From contig CAVWFQ010000003.1 of assembly GCA_963754335.1 (NCBI GenBank), forward strand, positions 186,001-250,000: a stretch of 64,000 nt of DNA. Direction: 5' to 3'. This DNA is from JBBSDP01 sp963754335 (GTDB lineage: Bacteria > Planctomycetota > Phycisphaerae > Tepidisphaerales > Tepidisphaeraceae). Numbering within the stretch: position 1 is the stretch's first letter; each line of letters starts with the position of its first letter. Of the stretch, positions 42,958 through 52,712 are shown in pieces. The translations under genes were made by a program, and so were the position numbers. The notes under the pieces are model-generated. The model was not told the DNA's origin. It ran no database searches and worked only from the letters and a program-made list of their open reading frames with translations.

Positions 42958-44218
42958 TCAGGCGCCCTCCAGCAGCCGGAGCATTTCCGCCGCGTAGGGT
43001 TGCCACAGTTTGGATGCGCGTTTCCACGTCACGGGGTCGATTTGCCGCTTTTTAAAGGCCGAGAACACCGCCGATGAGCTGGGCCTTAAATTTTTCCCGA
43101 CAAACGCCGCCCACTGCTGCGCCTGGAGCTCCGCGTATGGTCTCTTCGAATTCGCATCTTGCCAGAACGCCGGATTCGCCTTCGATTCCTGATCGACGAC
43201 GGTCTTTATCGAAACGATCTCTCCCAATGAACTTCCACCGTTTAGCTTCTGGATGAGCGCCTCATGATATGTACGTGCATCCGTTGTCTTGGCGGGCACG
43301 GCGGGATTGACCGCCGCAAGCGGCGGCGGCGGGCCTTTGGCCTGCGCGCCCTGAAACGCCAACTCTCGGAGGAACTGTTCAGCATTCGGAAATCTGGATA
43401 TGAACTCATTGAATCGCGATGGCTTGGAGGCGTAGCGACGCGCCTGTCCCAACTGGCTGCTCGGGAGGAGAGCATCGCCATCCATGATCTTGCAAAAGCC
43501 GCGAAGCTCTTCCGGCGTGAAGTTCAGCGTCGCGAAAGCACTTTTTATGTCGGATCGATTGCCGCGAATCTCGTTAGCCGTCCGGAACAAGGCATCGTCG
43601 AAGCGGTCCTCCGTGAATGCGCACAGGAAGCGTCCACACATCGGGCGAATGCCTTTTGGCCTCGATGACTTTCCGCCCCATTTCGTTTAACAGTTTCAAC
43701 GAATCCAAGTCGTGAGGCAACTTCATCAGAAATTCGCGGTGATATGCGATCAACGCGGCCCGATCGCGCCCTCCGTCAGCTGTCACGCGAGCCGCTTCGG
43801 TATTTAGCTCGCGCATTAGCTTCGCTGGGTCGCCCGGAAGTTCGACCTCCGAACCTGCAAGTTTTTGGAGTGAGTCGACGTCGCTCTCTAACTTGGCAAG
43901 TCGCTGCCGAAGCTCGTCCGCGCGCTGGAACCGGCCCGCCTCGCCGCTCTCGATCCGGCGAATCACGCCTTCCACATCGTTAAACGAAGCGATCTCGACC
44001 GCGCCGGCGTCATCGCCGCTGACAAGCATGTCTGAATCCGCAATTGCGCGTTGCGTACGTGCGCGAACGTCGGACCACCTTTTCAGGAGCAGCCGGGTCG
44101 GTCGTTGCGCATCGATTTCATCCACCACCTGGCGGCAATTCGCGATGAAGCGACATGATTCCTCTCCAAGTCGTTGGACGCGCTGGCTACCCAGACGCCT
44201 CTCGCACATGTTAAGCAC
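42958..44218 (-). CDS. Hypothetical protein, possibly toxin partner of the upstream small gene (one frameshift near 43628)
   Basis: About 419 residues after joining two frames at about 43628 (one extra base). It is hydrophilic and mostly helical with a coiled-coil-like stretch RADELRQRLAKLESDVDSLQ near its centre. I do not recognise the family. The N-terminus is uncertain: reading may begin earlier than ATG 44218, in the 43-bp gap after the antitoxin-like gene. A gene of this length directly after an antitoxin-like gene might be its toxin or an unrelated ORF. Nothing seen suggests an enzyme. Confidence 0.5.
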
Positions 44219-44261
44219 GATGCCGCGGATTCCGACGACGGTTCATCCTTGGTGCTGCAGT

Positions 44262-44571
44262 TCACGGATAAATTTTCCGAGCGTTCGGACCGCCCGATTC
44301 AAGGCGGTTTCGATTCATGTTTTCCTTAAACGCTTCAAATTCGGCTTCGCGCCGGCTCAGCTCATTTGGATCGTCGGTTGCGTCCTCTTTGGCCCAGCGT
44401 CGAAAAAGCGCGATCGTTGGATCTACAGGGATGACATGATTTTTGACGGTCTCAGTTGAAAGGCTGTTTTCGAGTAGCCGTTTCGCGTACTCCGTTTCAT
44501 CGATACCGATTCGGGCGGCCTCCTTCTTCAATCGGTCTTCAGACTCGCGATAGGTTGATTTGCCGTGTCAT
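44262..44571 (-). CDS. Antitoxin-like small protein (one frameshift near 44545)
   Basis: About 102 residues after repair of one extra base near 44545. It starts MTRQINLS and continues RLKKEAARIGIDETEYAKR, DDPNELSRREAEFEAFKENM and ends SGGPNARKIYP. Such a layout, an N-terminal helical or RHH-like part and an acidic tail ending in ARKIYP or a similar string, is found in small antitoxins placed before PIN toxins. The start ATG 44571 has GGAGG eight bases upstream. Its partner is not certain (see the gene downstream). Confidence 0.55.
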
Positions 44572-44633
44572 GGCTGAGACCTCCACCCTTTGCAATTCTA
44601 CACGCGAAGGCGCGACTTCGCTTGCTCCTGTGG

Positions 44634-45728
44634 TTACAACACCTCCACCGCCCGCGGATAACTTCCCAGCACGGTGAGCTGCAGGCAGTGCGCCTTCGCC
44701 TCGTCGATCGCTTTTTGCATCGAGGGGTCATCGACATGCCCCTGCGCATCGATGAAAAAGTAATATTCCCAGTTCACCTTCTTGCTCGGGCGTTTCTCGA
44801 TGTCGGTGAGATTGATGCCGTTCTCGCGGAAGACATCGAGCACCTCGGCCAGCGCGCCGGGTTTGTGGGCGGTGGTGAACATGATGGCGGTCTTGTCGTC
44901 GCCGCTGCGGCGTGCGCCTTCGCGGCCGATCACGAAAAAGCGCGTCTCGTTGTCCGGGTCGTCTTCGATGTTTTCGAACAACACGCGCAACCCGTGAAGC
45001 GTCCCGGCCAGTCGCGTTCCGATCGCGGCCACGCCGGGCTGCTGGCTCGACATTTCCGCGGCCGCCCCGGTGCTGGCGGCGGGTTGCACGTTGCGGTCGC
45101 GGCCCATGGCAGCCAGCCATTTGCGGCACTGGCTGAACACTTCCGGTTTGGAATAGATCGTCGTGATCTTTTCCCACGGATCGTGCGCCAGAAGAAAATG
45201 ATGAACCGTGATTTTCACCTCGGCGCAAATCCGCGCTGAGCTGTGGAGAAACGCGTCGAGCGTATCAACGACTCCGCCGTGAAGGCTGTTCTCAACGGGG
45301 ACCAGGCCGTAGTCGATGTGGCCGCGAACCACTTCGTCGAAGACCGAAGGAATGTCCGCCAGGGGAACGTGCGTCACGCTGCTGCCAAATTTCTGAACGC
45401 AGGCCGCGTGGGAAAAAGTTCCGGTGGGGCCGAGGAACCCAATGCGCAACGGCTTTTCCAGGGCAAACGAGCCGCTCATCAACTCTCGATAGACTGCCTC
45501 GAGACATCGATCCGGCAACGGGCCGTGATTCAGCCGGCGCACTTTTTCCAGGACCATCTTTTCCCGGTCGGGGGAGTAGATCGGCGCATTGTGCTGCTGC
45601 TTCAACTTCCCAATCTCGACGACCACCCGCGCGCGGCTGTTGAGCAGGTCGACGATTTGCGCATCCAGGTCGTCGATCTGCACCCGCAGCGCTTCGAGGG
45701 AAGTTGATCCATCATCGGGGCCAGCCAT
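44634..45728 (-). CDS. pheA: P-protein: chorismate mutase / prephenate dehydratase
   Basis: Bifunctional enzyme of phenylalanine synthesis, 364 residues. Residues about 8-90 are an AroQ-type chorismate mutase (LRVQIDDLDAQIVDLLNSR); about 95-280 are prephenate dehydratase (GPTGTFSHAA, VPVENSLHGGVVDT, TRFFVIG with the catalytic threonine); about 285-360 are an ACT domain (HKPGALAEVLDVFRENGINL, then IEKRPSK where ESRP is usual) that senses phenylalanine. Start chosen at ATG 45728 with AAGG upstream; ATG 45767 is an alternative with no ribosome site. Single gene. Confidence 0.9.
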   Translation of the reverse strand: MAGPDDGSTSLEALRVQIDDLDAQIVDLLNSRARVVVEIGKLKQQHNAPIYSPDREKMVLEKVRRLNHGPLPDRCLEAVYRELMSGSFALEKPLRIGFLGPTGTFSHAACVQKFGSSVTHVPLADIPSVFDEVVRGHIDYGLVPVENSLHGGVVDTLDAFLHSSARICAEVKITVHHFLLAHDPWEKITTIYSKPEVFSQCRKWLAAMGRDRNVQPAASTGAAAEMSSQQPGVAAIGTRLAGTLHGLRVLFENIEDDPDNETRFFVIGREGARRSGDDKTAIMFTTAHKPGALAEVLDVFRENGINLTDIEKRPSKKVNWEYYFFIDAQGHVDDPSMQKAIDEAKAHCLQLTVLGSYPRAVEVL

Positions 45729-45803
45729 GTCAACCTTGTATCGCTGGTGGCGCGAGGGGTCAAACATGCGACTGCATCAGCTTCACACGCGATAAATTGC
45801 AAA

Positions 45804-45893
45804 TTGAACGTTGAAGGTTGAGCGTTGGACGTTGAACATTTATTTCCATTCGAATTAACGTTCAACATCCAACGCTCAACGCTCAACGTTCAA
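45804..45893. repeat. Inverted repeat of GTTGAACGTTG units
   Basis: Left arm 45804-45840 (TTGAACGTTGAAGGTTGAGC onward) and right arm 45857-45893 are near-complete reverse complements, each made of 7-8 bp near-tandem units. Located between pheA and the first of three membrane protein genes. Confidence 0.65.
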
Positions 45894-45971
45894 CAAAGAA
45901 AAATTAACTTTCAAAGTCGATTCATACCAATCAGCAGATGATGCCGATACGGGTATTTGAGGGATAGTGAG

Positions 45972-46754
45972 ATGTTGTCGCAAATGCTGATGCTAATGCC
46001 GCAGGGGCTTCTCGGGCGGTCCCCGCAGTGGGCGATCGCCGGAGCGGCGATCGGCGTTCTCCTTTGGGCGGCGGGCGGGGCGTTCAGCCGCTACCTTACG
46101 ACCCTGGTCGCGGTCGCCATTGGGACCACCATTGGCATGCGGCTTCCTTCCTGGCTCGGATGGCAGATCGACGGAATGGGAACCGGCGTGGCGGGAGCGC
46201 TGCTGCTGGGCCTGAGCGGATATCTCCTCCACCGTACCTGGGTCGGCTTATGGCTTGCACTGGTTCTGGTTTCGTGGAGCGGCGTTGCCGTCTGGCTGGC
46301 GTTGGGCCATGGCGCGACCCTGCCGATGCCGCAATGGCATGGAAATCTTCGCGATTCCTTTTCCGCGCTTTGGCAGGCCTTGCCGGCGCCGCTGAATCCA
46401 AAATTGCCGCTGGCCTGCGCGGCCGCCCTCACGGCGAGCGTGGTTGCCAGCGTCTTCTGGCCTAAATTCAGCAAGTGCATGACGTACAGCCTGATTGGAA
46501 CGACCCTCGCCTTTGTGATGGGAGTGATTGCCGTCCACGGAATTCAATCGGCCTGGATCGATGCGATCGCGCCGTCGATATCGGCTCAGGTCGCGGGACT
46601 TTTGGGCATCGTGGGAGTGGGTGCGGGGCTTCAGTGGTGGTTGCTGCCGGAAAGTCCCCTGGTTGAACGCAAGGCCGTTGAGCGACGACCCATTTCACAT
46701 TCATCCGAGGACGCGACGCAGCGCGTCGGCGTCGCCCAGGTCGCCAACGCCTGA
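45972..46754 (+). CDS. Membrane protein 1 of a three-gene operon
   Basis: About 260 residues, six or seven hydrophobic segments, many glycines (WAIAGAAIGVLLWAAGGAF, VAVAIGTTIGMRLPSW). Ends with a hydrophilic tail. The LLW-AGG-F-RY and GT-IGMRL elements are similar in kind to the next two proteins. Start ATG 45972 because GAGGGAT lies upstream; the TTG at 45957 is less likely. Family unknown; a distant likeness to TM7S3/DUF4203-type proteins is possible. It is the first gene of a run with gaps of 16 and -4 bp. Confidence 0.65.
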   Translation: MLSQMLMLMPQGLLGRSPQWAIAGAAIGVLLWAAGGAFSRYLTTLVAVAIGTTIGMRLPSWLGWQIDGMGTGVAGALLLGLSGYLLHRTWVGLWLALVLVSWSGVAVWLALGHGATLPMPQWHGNLRDSFSALWQALPAPLNPKLPLACAAALTASVVASVFWPKFSKCMTYSLIGTTLAFVMGVIAVHGIQSAWIDAIAPSISAQVAGLLGIVGVGAGLQWWLLPESPLVERKAVERRPISHSSEDATQRVGVAQVANA

Positions 46755-46770
46755 CGGAAAGGAGTGACGC

Positions 46771-47517
46771 GTGACATACCAATCCACTCAAACGCCAGAC
46801 CCATCCGGATATTACGCGACCCACGCCCACACCGCGGCGGCCCGCGCGACGCACGCCGCCGATGCGATTGCCCTCCCGCACCATTGGCCGGCCCAGGGTG
46901 ATTTGATCTCGATTTGTCAAAACATGAGGCCCGGGCTGGCTACGCTGCTGCTGCTCGCCGGTGCGGTCTATCTTTTCTGGGGCTATAAAGGATACAAGGG
47001 GTTGATCATCGTCAATGCCGCGATTCTCGGAGCGTCGATCGGCTCGACGTTGGGTGAAAACATTCACGCCGAGTTGCCGCTGGCCATTGTGGGAGCGTTT
47101 GCCGCGGCGGCCTTGACCTGGCCGCTCATGAAATGGGCCGTCGCAATTATGGGCGGCCTTTTCGGGGCACTCCTCGGCGCAAACATCTGGCGCATGTGCG
47201 AGCTCGACCCCAATTTCATGTGGGCCGGCGCAACCATCGGCGCGGTAACGCTCGGCCTGCTCACTTTCATCGTTTTCCGCGGTTGCGTGATGATGTTTAC
47301 GAGCCTCCAGGGGGCATTGATGATGATCATCGGATTGCTGGCACTGCTCTACCAGTATGGCGAGATCGCCCCGCACCTCACGGAAAACATGGTGCTCAAG
47401 CCCTTCCTCCTGCCGCTGGCGATCTTCATTCCGGCGATCATCGGCCTGGTGTATCAGCAGCACAACGGAACACCCGCCCCGGCGTCGTCCTCATCGGGTG
47501 GGCATAAGAAATCATGA
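46771..47517 (+). CDS. Membrane protein 2 of a three-gene operon
   Basis: A 248-residue protein with a soluble His/Ala-rich N-terminus of about 45 residues and seven hydrophobic segments. LLLLAGAVYLFWGYKGYK closely parallels LLLLFGAAYLLFGWKVFR of the next protein, suggesting duplication. GTG 46771 is the start, with AAGGAG well placed. The last 4 bp overlap the following gene. Function unknown; the order suggests a small complex or a set of paralogous channels. Confidence 0.68.
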   Translation: MTYQSTQTPDPSGYYATHAHTAAARATHAADAIALPHHWPAQGDLISICQNMRPGLATLLLLAGAVYLFWGYKGYKGLIIVNAAILGASIGSTLGENIHAELPLAIVGAFAAAALTWPLMKWAVAIMGGLFGALLGANIWRMCELDPNFMWAGATIGAVTLGLLTFIVFRGCVMMFTSLQGALMMIIGLLALLYQYGEIAPHLTENMVLKPFLLPLAIFIPAIIGLVYQQHNGTPAPASSSSGGHKKS

Positions 47518-48230
47518 CCGATCTCGCGGGGGCTCGGTTGAATTCGATTGCCAACGATCCGTCGATTGCCCAAGCCCTGCAAACGATCGCCGCATTTGGC
47601 GTCCGTCATCTCACACAGAGCGTGTCCGTCGCAATCGCCGCTTTGCTCCTGTTGTTCGGCGCGGCCTATTTGCTGTTTGGGTGGAAGGTCTTTCGAATCG
47701 TTTCCTCGCTCCAAGCCGCCTTGCTCGGGGGTATCCTTGGCGGAGTAATCGGCTTTTCTTTCAGTATCTGCGGTGGAATTGCGAGCGGGATCGTCGTCTG
47801 CGCTTTGTTCGCAACGGTTGTCTGGTTTGGAATTCGATGGATCACGGCGTTTTTCTTCGGTCTCGCTGCCGCGATCCTCGGAGCACTCGTTTTCGCCGGC
47901 ATTTTCCCATTCAACATTCTGGCTTCAATCATCTTTGCATTGATCGTCGGTATGCTGACTTATCGCTTCTTCCAACCGGGAGTGATGGCGTACACAGCAA
48001 TCAATGGCGCTGCGATGGCGATTTCCGCATCCGAGCTTTTCATTGCCGCTCTTGATCATCCCACGGGGAAACCGCGATGGGGCATCGAGATCCTTTGCAC
48101 CGTGTTGCTTGCGATACCGGGATTTTTCTATCAGTCGGCGCGATATTCCCCGCCTTCGAAAGCGCCACCTGCGGTAAAGGTTCGACCGACCACAAGAAGG
48201 AGCTCGATTCCTCGCCGCAGGGCAGCTTGA
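47514..48230 (+). CDS. Membrane protein 3 of a three-gene operon
   Basis: A 238-residue protein with seven or eight hydrophobic segments and a basic C-terminal tail rich in Arg/Pro. Starts at ATG 47514, overlapping the previous gene's stop (ATGA). Glycine-zipper-like stretches (ALLGGILGGVIGF) recall the previous protein. Nothing identifies a substrate. A 261-bp gap to clpB follows. Confidence 0.68.
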   Translation: MTDLAGARLNSIANDPSIAQALQTIAAFGVRHLTQSVSVAIAALLLLFGAAYLLFGWKVFRIVSSLQAALLGGILGGVIGFSFSICGGIASGIVVCALFATVVWFGIRWITAFFFGLAAAILGALVFAGIFPFNILASIIFALIVGMLTYRFFQPGVMAYTAINGAAMAISASELFIAALDHPTGKPRWGIEILCTVLLAIPGFFYQSARYSPPSKAPPAVKVRPTTRRSSIPRRRAA

Positions 48231-48281
48231 GGGTTCGCGGCATCTGCCAAAGTTGCAGTCAGTTATCGCCTAAAACCGCGG

Positions 48282-48311
48282 TTGACAGGATCTCGTCGAA
48301 CCATCAATTAT
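48282..48311 (+). promoter_or_regulatory. clpB: Candidate sigma70-type promoter before clpB
   Basis: TTGACA at 48282-48287 and AATTAT at 48306-48311 are separated by 18 bp, 180 bp before the clpB start. No CIRCE-like or heat-shock element was recognised in the gap. Promoter rules in this phylum are not well known, so the call is tentative. Confidence 0.3.
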
Positions 48312-48491
48312 GACTGAATCACGCCCGTCGCATTTCGCATCAAATGTCGTACACAAGTATCTGATATTGCCGCATTAAGCATCTGCGCCGCGATTCGCTG
48401 TCCGGGCGTAACGGGGGTCGGTCTGGCTTCCGCTTTGCATGGGACAATTTCATCGGGTTTTGAGACAATCTTCGTCCGCCCGGAGGAATTC

Positions 48492-51161
48492 ATGCGATTC
48501 GACAAATTTACGATCAAAGCTCAGGAAGCCGTCGTTCATGCCCAGGAATTGGCCCAACAGCGCAACCACGCACAGATCCTCCCGCTGCACCTGCTTTCTG
48601 CGCTGGTTGACGAAACCGATGGAGTCATGCAGCCGTTGCTCCAGAAAATGGGCGCCGATGTCGGCCGGATTCGCGACTCGGTTAACGCCCAGCTTGACCG
48701 GCTCCCACACGCGACCGGCACGCAGGTCGGGATGGCCCGTTCGACCGAAGACGTTTTCACGCACGCGCAGAAGGAAGCCGACCGGCTCAAGGACGAGTAT
48801 GTCTCCACGGAGCATTTGCTGCTTGCGCTGGCGGACGTGCGAAGCGAGGCGCGGGATCTTCTCAGCAGCGCCGGCGTGCAGCACGACGCCATCCTCAATG
48901 CCCTGAAGGAAGTGCGGGGAGGGCAGCGCGTGACTGACCAGAATCCCGAACAGAAGTATCAGGCCCTGGAGCGTTACGGACGCGATCTGGTGGAAATGGC
49001 TCGGCTGGGAAAAATCGATCCGGTCATCGGCCGTGACGAGGAGATTCGGCGGACGATGCAGGTCCTGGCGCGGCGGACGAAAAACAATCCGGTCCTGATC
49101 GGCGAGCCGGGCGTCGGAAAGACGGCCATCGTCGAAGGGCTCGCTATCCGCATGCTCAACGGGGATGTGCCGGCGGTGCTCAAGGACAAACGCATCATCG
49201 CGCTCGACATGGGCGCGCTGATCGCCGGGGCGAAATATCGGGGCGAGTTCGAGGATCGCCTCAAGGCCGTCATCAAAGAGGTCACCCAGAGCGAGGGAGA
49301 GATCATCCTCTTTATCGACGAATTGCACACGGTTGTCGGCGCCGGCAAAGCCGAAGGGTCGATGGATGCGGGAAACCTGCTCAAGCCGGCTTTGGCCCGG
49401 GGCGAGCTGCGCACCATCGGTGCAACCACCCTCGACGAATATCGGAAGAACATTGAGAAGGACGCCGCCCTCGAGCGGCGGTTCCAGCCCATTATCGTCG
49501 AGCCGCCCAGCGTCGAAGACACGATCACGATTCTGCGCGGGCTCAAGCAGCGATACGAAGCGCATCATGGCGTGCGCATCACCGACGCCTCCATCGTTGC
49601 AGCGGCGGTCCTTTCCGATCGCTACATCAGTGATCGCTTCCTCCCGGACAAGGCAATCGATCTGATCGACGAGGCGGCTTCGCGCTTACGCATTGAGAAC
49701 GATTCGATGCCGGCGGAACTCGACGAAATCCGTCGCCGGAGCATGCAGCTTCAGATTGAGCTGGAAGCGCTGCGCAAGGAGAAGGACCCGGCTTCGCGCC
49801 AGCAGGTTGCCAAGGCCGAACGCGAGTTGGCCGAGCTCCAGGAAAAGAACACCGCACTGACCGCCCGCTGGGAATCGGACAAAGCCGCGATGGAAGAAAT
49901 CAAGCGGCTCCAGCAGGTTCTCGACGCCAAGCAGGTGGAACTGGAGAACGCCCAGCGCCAGGGCAATTGGGAAGTCGCCGCGCGAATTCAGTACGGCGAA
50001 ATGCGCGATCTGCGCACGAAGATCGAACAGGCCGAGGCGCGGCTCCGTGAACTGCAGCAGGATGGCAAATCGCTCGTGAAGGATGAAGTGACAGCCGATG
50101 AAATCGCCTACGTGGTGAGCCGCTGGACAGGCGTGCCCATCAGCCGAATGCTTGAAGGGGAGCGCGAAAAGCTGATCAAGATGGAAGAGCGGCTCGGCGA
50201 GCGGGTGATCGGGCAGGATGAAGCGATCAGAGCCGTTTCCGATGCGGTTCGTCGAAACCGAGCTGGCCTGGGAGATCCGAATCGGCCCATCGGCTCATTT
50301 CTTTTCCTGGGTCCGACAGGTGTTGGAAAAACCGAACTGTGCAAGGCGCTGGCCGAGTTCCTGTTCGACGATGAGAACGCCATGGTTCGCATCGACATGA
50401 GCGAGTTCATGGAACAGCATTCGGTCGCCCGCCTGATCGGTGCGCCGCCGGGATATGTTGGATACGAAGAAGGGGGCCGTCTGACCGAGGCGGTTCGCCG
50501 TCATCCGTACGCCGTCATCCTTTTCGACGAGATCGAGAAAGCCCATCGCGATGTCTTCAATGTGCTCCTGCAGGTGCTCGATGACGGCCGCCTCACCGAC
50601 GGTCAGGGCCGTACCGTCAATTTCAAGAACACCGTCATCGTCATGACGAGCAACATCGGCTCGGCGGAAATTCAGAAACTCGCCACGAAGCAGGCCCCGG
50701 AATGGGAAGTCGAAGCGGCGGTGCAGGATCTGCTCAAGCAGTTCTTTCGCCCCGAGTTCCTCAATCGCATCGATGAGACGATCCTTTTTCATTCCCTGTC
50801 GAAGGACCAGCTCACGAAGATCGTGGACGTGCAGTTGGAGCATTTGCGCAAGCGGTTGGGGCAGCGGAATCTCAAGCTGTCGATTTCCGATGCCGCCAAA
50901 AAACTGCTCGCGGAGGAAGGGTATGACCCGACCTACGGAGCGCGGCCGCTCAAGCGCGTGATTCAGCATCGCATCGAGAACCCGCTCGCCTCGCGGATTC
51001 TCGCCGGGGATTTTGCCGATGGACATACAGTCAGGATCGACGCGGATGATGCGTTACACGGCTTCAAATTCAGCGTTGGATCCGAGCCGGCTGCGGCGCC
51101 ATCGCCGCAGAACGAGCCGGCGAACGCTGGTGCTGGAACGGGCAAGCGAACCCGTCGATAA
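48492..51161 (+). CDS. clpB: ATP-dependent chaperone ClpB
   Basis: Hexameric disaggregase working with DnaK, 889 residues. N-domain 1-145 (two Clp_N repeats), first ATPase domain with Walker A GEPGVGKT at 204-211, a coiled-coil middle domain at about 395-525 (QLQIELEALRKEKDPASRQQ), and a second ATPase domain with GPTGVGKTE near 605 and the pore loop GYVGYEEGG. The last about 25 residues are a Pro/Ala-rich, basic extension. Start ATG 48492, with GGAGGA upstream. Intact, in contrast to many neighbours. Ends before a 188-bp palindromic element. Confidence 0.97.
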   Translation: MRFDKFTIKAQEAVVHAQELAQQRNHAQILPLHLLSALVDETDGVMQPLLQKMGADVGRIRDSVNAQLDRLPHATGTQVGMARSTEDVFTHAQKEADRLKDEYVSTEHLLLALADVRSEARDLLSSAGVQHDAILNALKEVRGGQRVTDQNPEQKYQALERYGRDLVEMARLGKIDPVIGRDEEIRRTMQVLARRTKNNPVLIGEPGVGKTAIVEGLAIRMLNGDVPAVLKDKRIIALDMGALIAGAKYRGEFEDRLKAVIKEVTQSEGEIILFIDELHTVVGAGKAEGSMDAGNLLKPALARGELRTIGATTLDEYRKNIEKDAALERRFQPIIVEPPSVEDTITILRGLKQRYEAHHGVRITDASIVAAAVLSDRYISDRFLPDKAIDLIDEAASRLRIENDSMPAELDEIRRRSMQLQIELEALRKEKDPASRQQVAKAERELAELQEKNTALTARWESDKAAMEEIKRLQQVLDAKQVELENAQRQGNWEVAARIQYGEMRDLRTKIEQAEARLRELQQDGKSLVKDEVTADEIAYVVSRWTGVPISRMLEGEREKLIKMEERLGERVIGQDEAIRAVSDAVRRNRAGLGDPNRPIGSFLFLGPTGVGKTELCKALAEFLFDDENAMVRIDMSEFMEQHSVARLIGAPPGYVGYEEGGRLTEAVRRHPYAVILFDEIEKAHRDVFNVLLQVLDDGRLTDGQGRTVNFKNTVIVMTSNIGSAEIQKLATKQAPEWEVEAAVQDLLKQFFRPEFLNRIDETILFHSLSKDQLTKIVDVQLEHLRKRLGQRNLKLSISDAAKKLLAEEGYDPTYGARPLKRVIQHRIENPLASRILAGDFADGHTVRIDADDALHGFKFSVGSEPAAAPSPQNEPANAGAGTGKRTRR

Positions 51162-51184
51162 CAGAAATTTTTCGGTATCGTCAG

Positions 51185-51372
51185 GGCCTGGTTTTTACAC
51201 AACTTTCGCTCGGAGATCGTGTGCAGCGAGCCGCGACCGTCAGGGAGCGATGAATTGGCGAAACTGTGGCTCTTCAACGTACTCGACTCCTTCGCTCCCT
51301 GACGGTCGCGGCTCGCTAGGGTCTCATCGCGTCGACGGTTCTTTGTGTGCCAAGATGTGTAAAAACCTGAGC
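51185..51372. repeat. MITE-like palindromic element (about 190 bp)
   Basis: Outer arms 51185-51201 (GGCCTGGTTTTTACACA) and 51356-51372 are imperfect reverse complements, and inner arms 51225-51250 and 51292-51317 are a perfect 26-bp inverted pair (AGCGAGCCGCGACCGTCAGG onward). The element lies exactly between the convergent stops of clpB and the bactofilin-like gene, leaving 1 bp on the right. Confidence 0.8.
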
Positions 51373-51373
51373 C

Positions 51374-51717
51374 TTACGGCGTCGGCGGCTCGATCGTGGT
51401 TTCGCCGTCCACTTCCCGGATTTTTCCGAGGACGCGAGCGGCGGATTCGATATAAAGACGCCCGCCCCGATTAACGGCATTGCCCCCGACGATCCCGCTG
51501 TGGATGGCTTTTCCGCCCAGCACGGTCAGGTTGCCGCTGACGTTGCCAAAAATGTGAACGCGTCCCCCTGATTTGACAATCAGGTTGCCGTAAATGGATC
51601 CGCGCACGTAAAACTTTGCGCCCTGGCGGCGGTGACGTTCCCGACGATCGTACCCCAGAGGCTGTACGCCTCGGCGATCGTCGTGTCGCCCATGACTTTA
51701 CCCCGCTCTTCTCGCAT
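51374..51717 (-). CDS. Polymer-forming (bactofilin-like) protein (one frameshift near 51630)
   Basis: About 114 residues after adding one missing base near 51630. Short beta-helix repeats run through it: VVG/GTIVGNV, GSIYGNLIVKSGGRVHIFG, GNLTVLGG, SGIVGGNAVNRGG. These repeats fit DUF583/bactofilin, which assembles filaments that shape cells or anchor complexes. Start ATG 51717. It precedes, and may be co-transcribed with, nothing nearby on its left; the membrane protein gene upstream is 67 bp away on the same strand. Confidence 0.65.
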
Positions 51718-51784
51718 GGTTCAGTGTCGTGCGGCCGGTTCGATCCGCCACGCACAACTTACCCGGCTTATTACATCCCGTTGA

Positions 51785-52571
51785 TCATGCCGGCGGGGAG
51801 GTCATCTCGACGCGCATCTCCGATTCGCCCAGCGCGAATTTAAGTCCCCGGCTGCTCCGGGCCTGAACGCTCATCAATATCAGAATGGCGACCACCGGCA
51901 TTCCCACGAAGCGCGTCCATTTCAGGGCCGACAGCTTCCAGTCGGCGTTGCTGAAGTTGTGATCTCGGTCCAGCTCGCCCCAGGTATAAAGCACTCCAGG
52001 AATGCGAACGTCCGGCGTGGGGAACTGCTCGGCGCGCTCGGCCACTCCCGCGGCGATGAATGCGTTGGCGGCCGACTGCGCTGACCTCGTTCAGATCGCC
52101 GGCATGGTTTCCCTGCACGTCGTGCGTGAAACGAATCCATTGGGCGTTGCTGTTAAGCAACGTCTGCCATGGAAACAGAAGAACCAGCAAGAAAATGCAC
52201 CAGACGAAAGCGCTGGTCACATGTGCCACACCCACCAGTCGGCCCACCAGCATAATGGTCAGAATCAAGAGGAGCATGACCGCCAGCACGATCGTCAGCG
52301 TGAAGCCGAGAAAATCCGTCCCGGCGACGAGTTGCTGAAAAAGCGGCGGCAGGACGCTTAGCGTGGGCGTCGTCGCAGTCGTCGTGGCCGTCGTCACATT
52401 CGCAGTGATTTGAATGGCCGGCACGAATCGGGCGAGAACAAAAATGCCGATTTGAAGAAGGAGAATCAGGAGGAGAATGAGGAAAAGCCAGCTCTTTGCG
52501 CGTCGCGCCGCGATCATCGCATCGGCGTAATCAGCCGCTACCGCCAGGGTCGTCGTTGTCGCACGCGTCAT
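51785..52571 (-). CDS. Hypothetical membrane protein (one frameshift near 52075)
   Basis: About 261 residues. After a short cytoplasmic start come a hydrophobic helix (WLFLILLLILLLQIGIFVLA), a Thr-rich extracytoplasmic part (VTTATTTATTPT), two more hydrophobic helices, and, after the frame break, ERAEQFPTPDVRIPG and a last hydrophobic stretch. No family was recognised. One extra base near 52075 explains the break. Start ATG 52571. Probably one operon with the bactofilin-like gene downstream. Confidence 0.55.
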
Positions 52572-52712
52572 GATTTAAAGTCGACTCCTTCCGCCATCCG
52601 GTCATACCTCTGTTAACTCAAATCGTGATAAGCCGCAATTACTCAAATGCGAAGACAGGTCAAAGGCGAGGGCGTCAGGCGCGTGAATTCAAATGACCGC
52701 TTCGCGGAGGAA

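Noticed and set aside
42744..43055. Plus-strand frame of 103 codons
   Set aside because: Overlaps the end of the minus-strand gene and has no recognisable composition or start signal.
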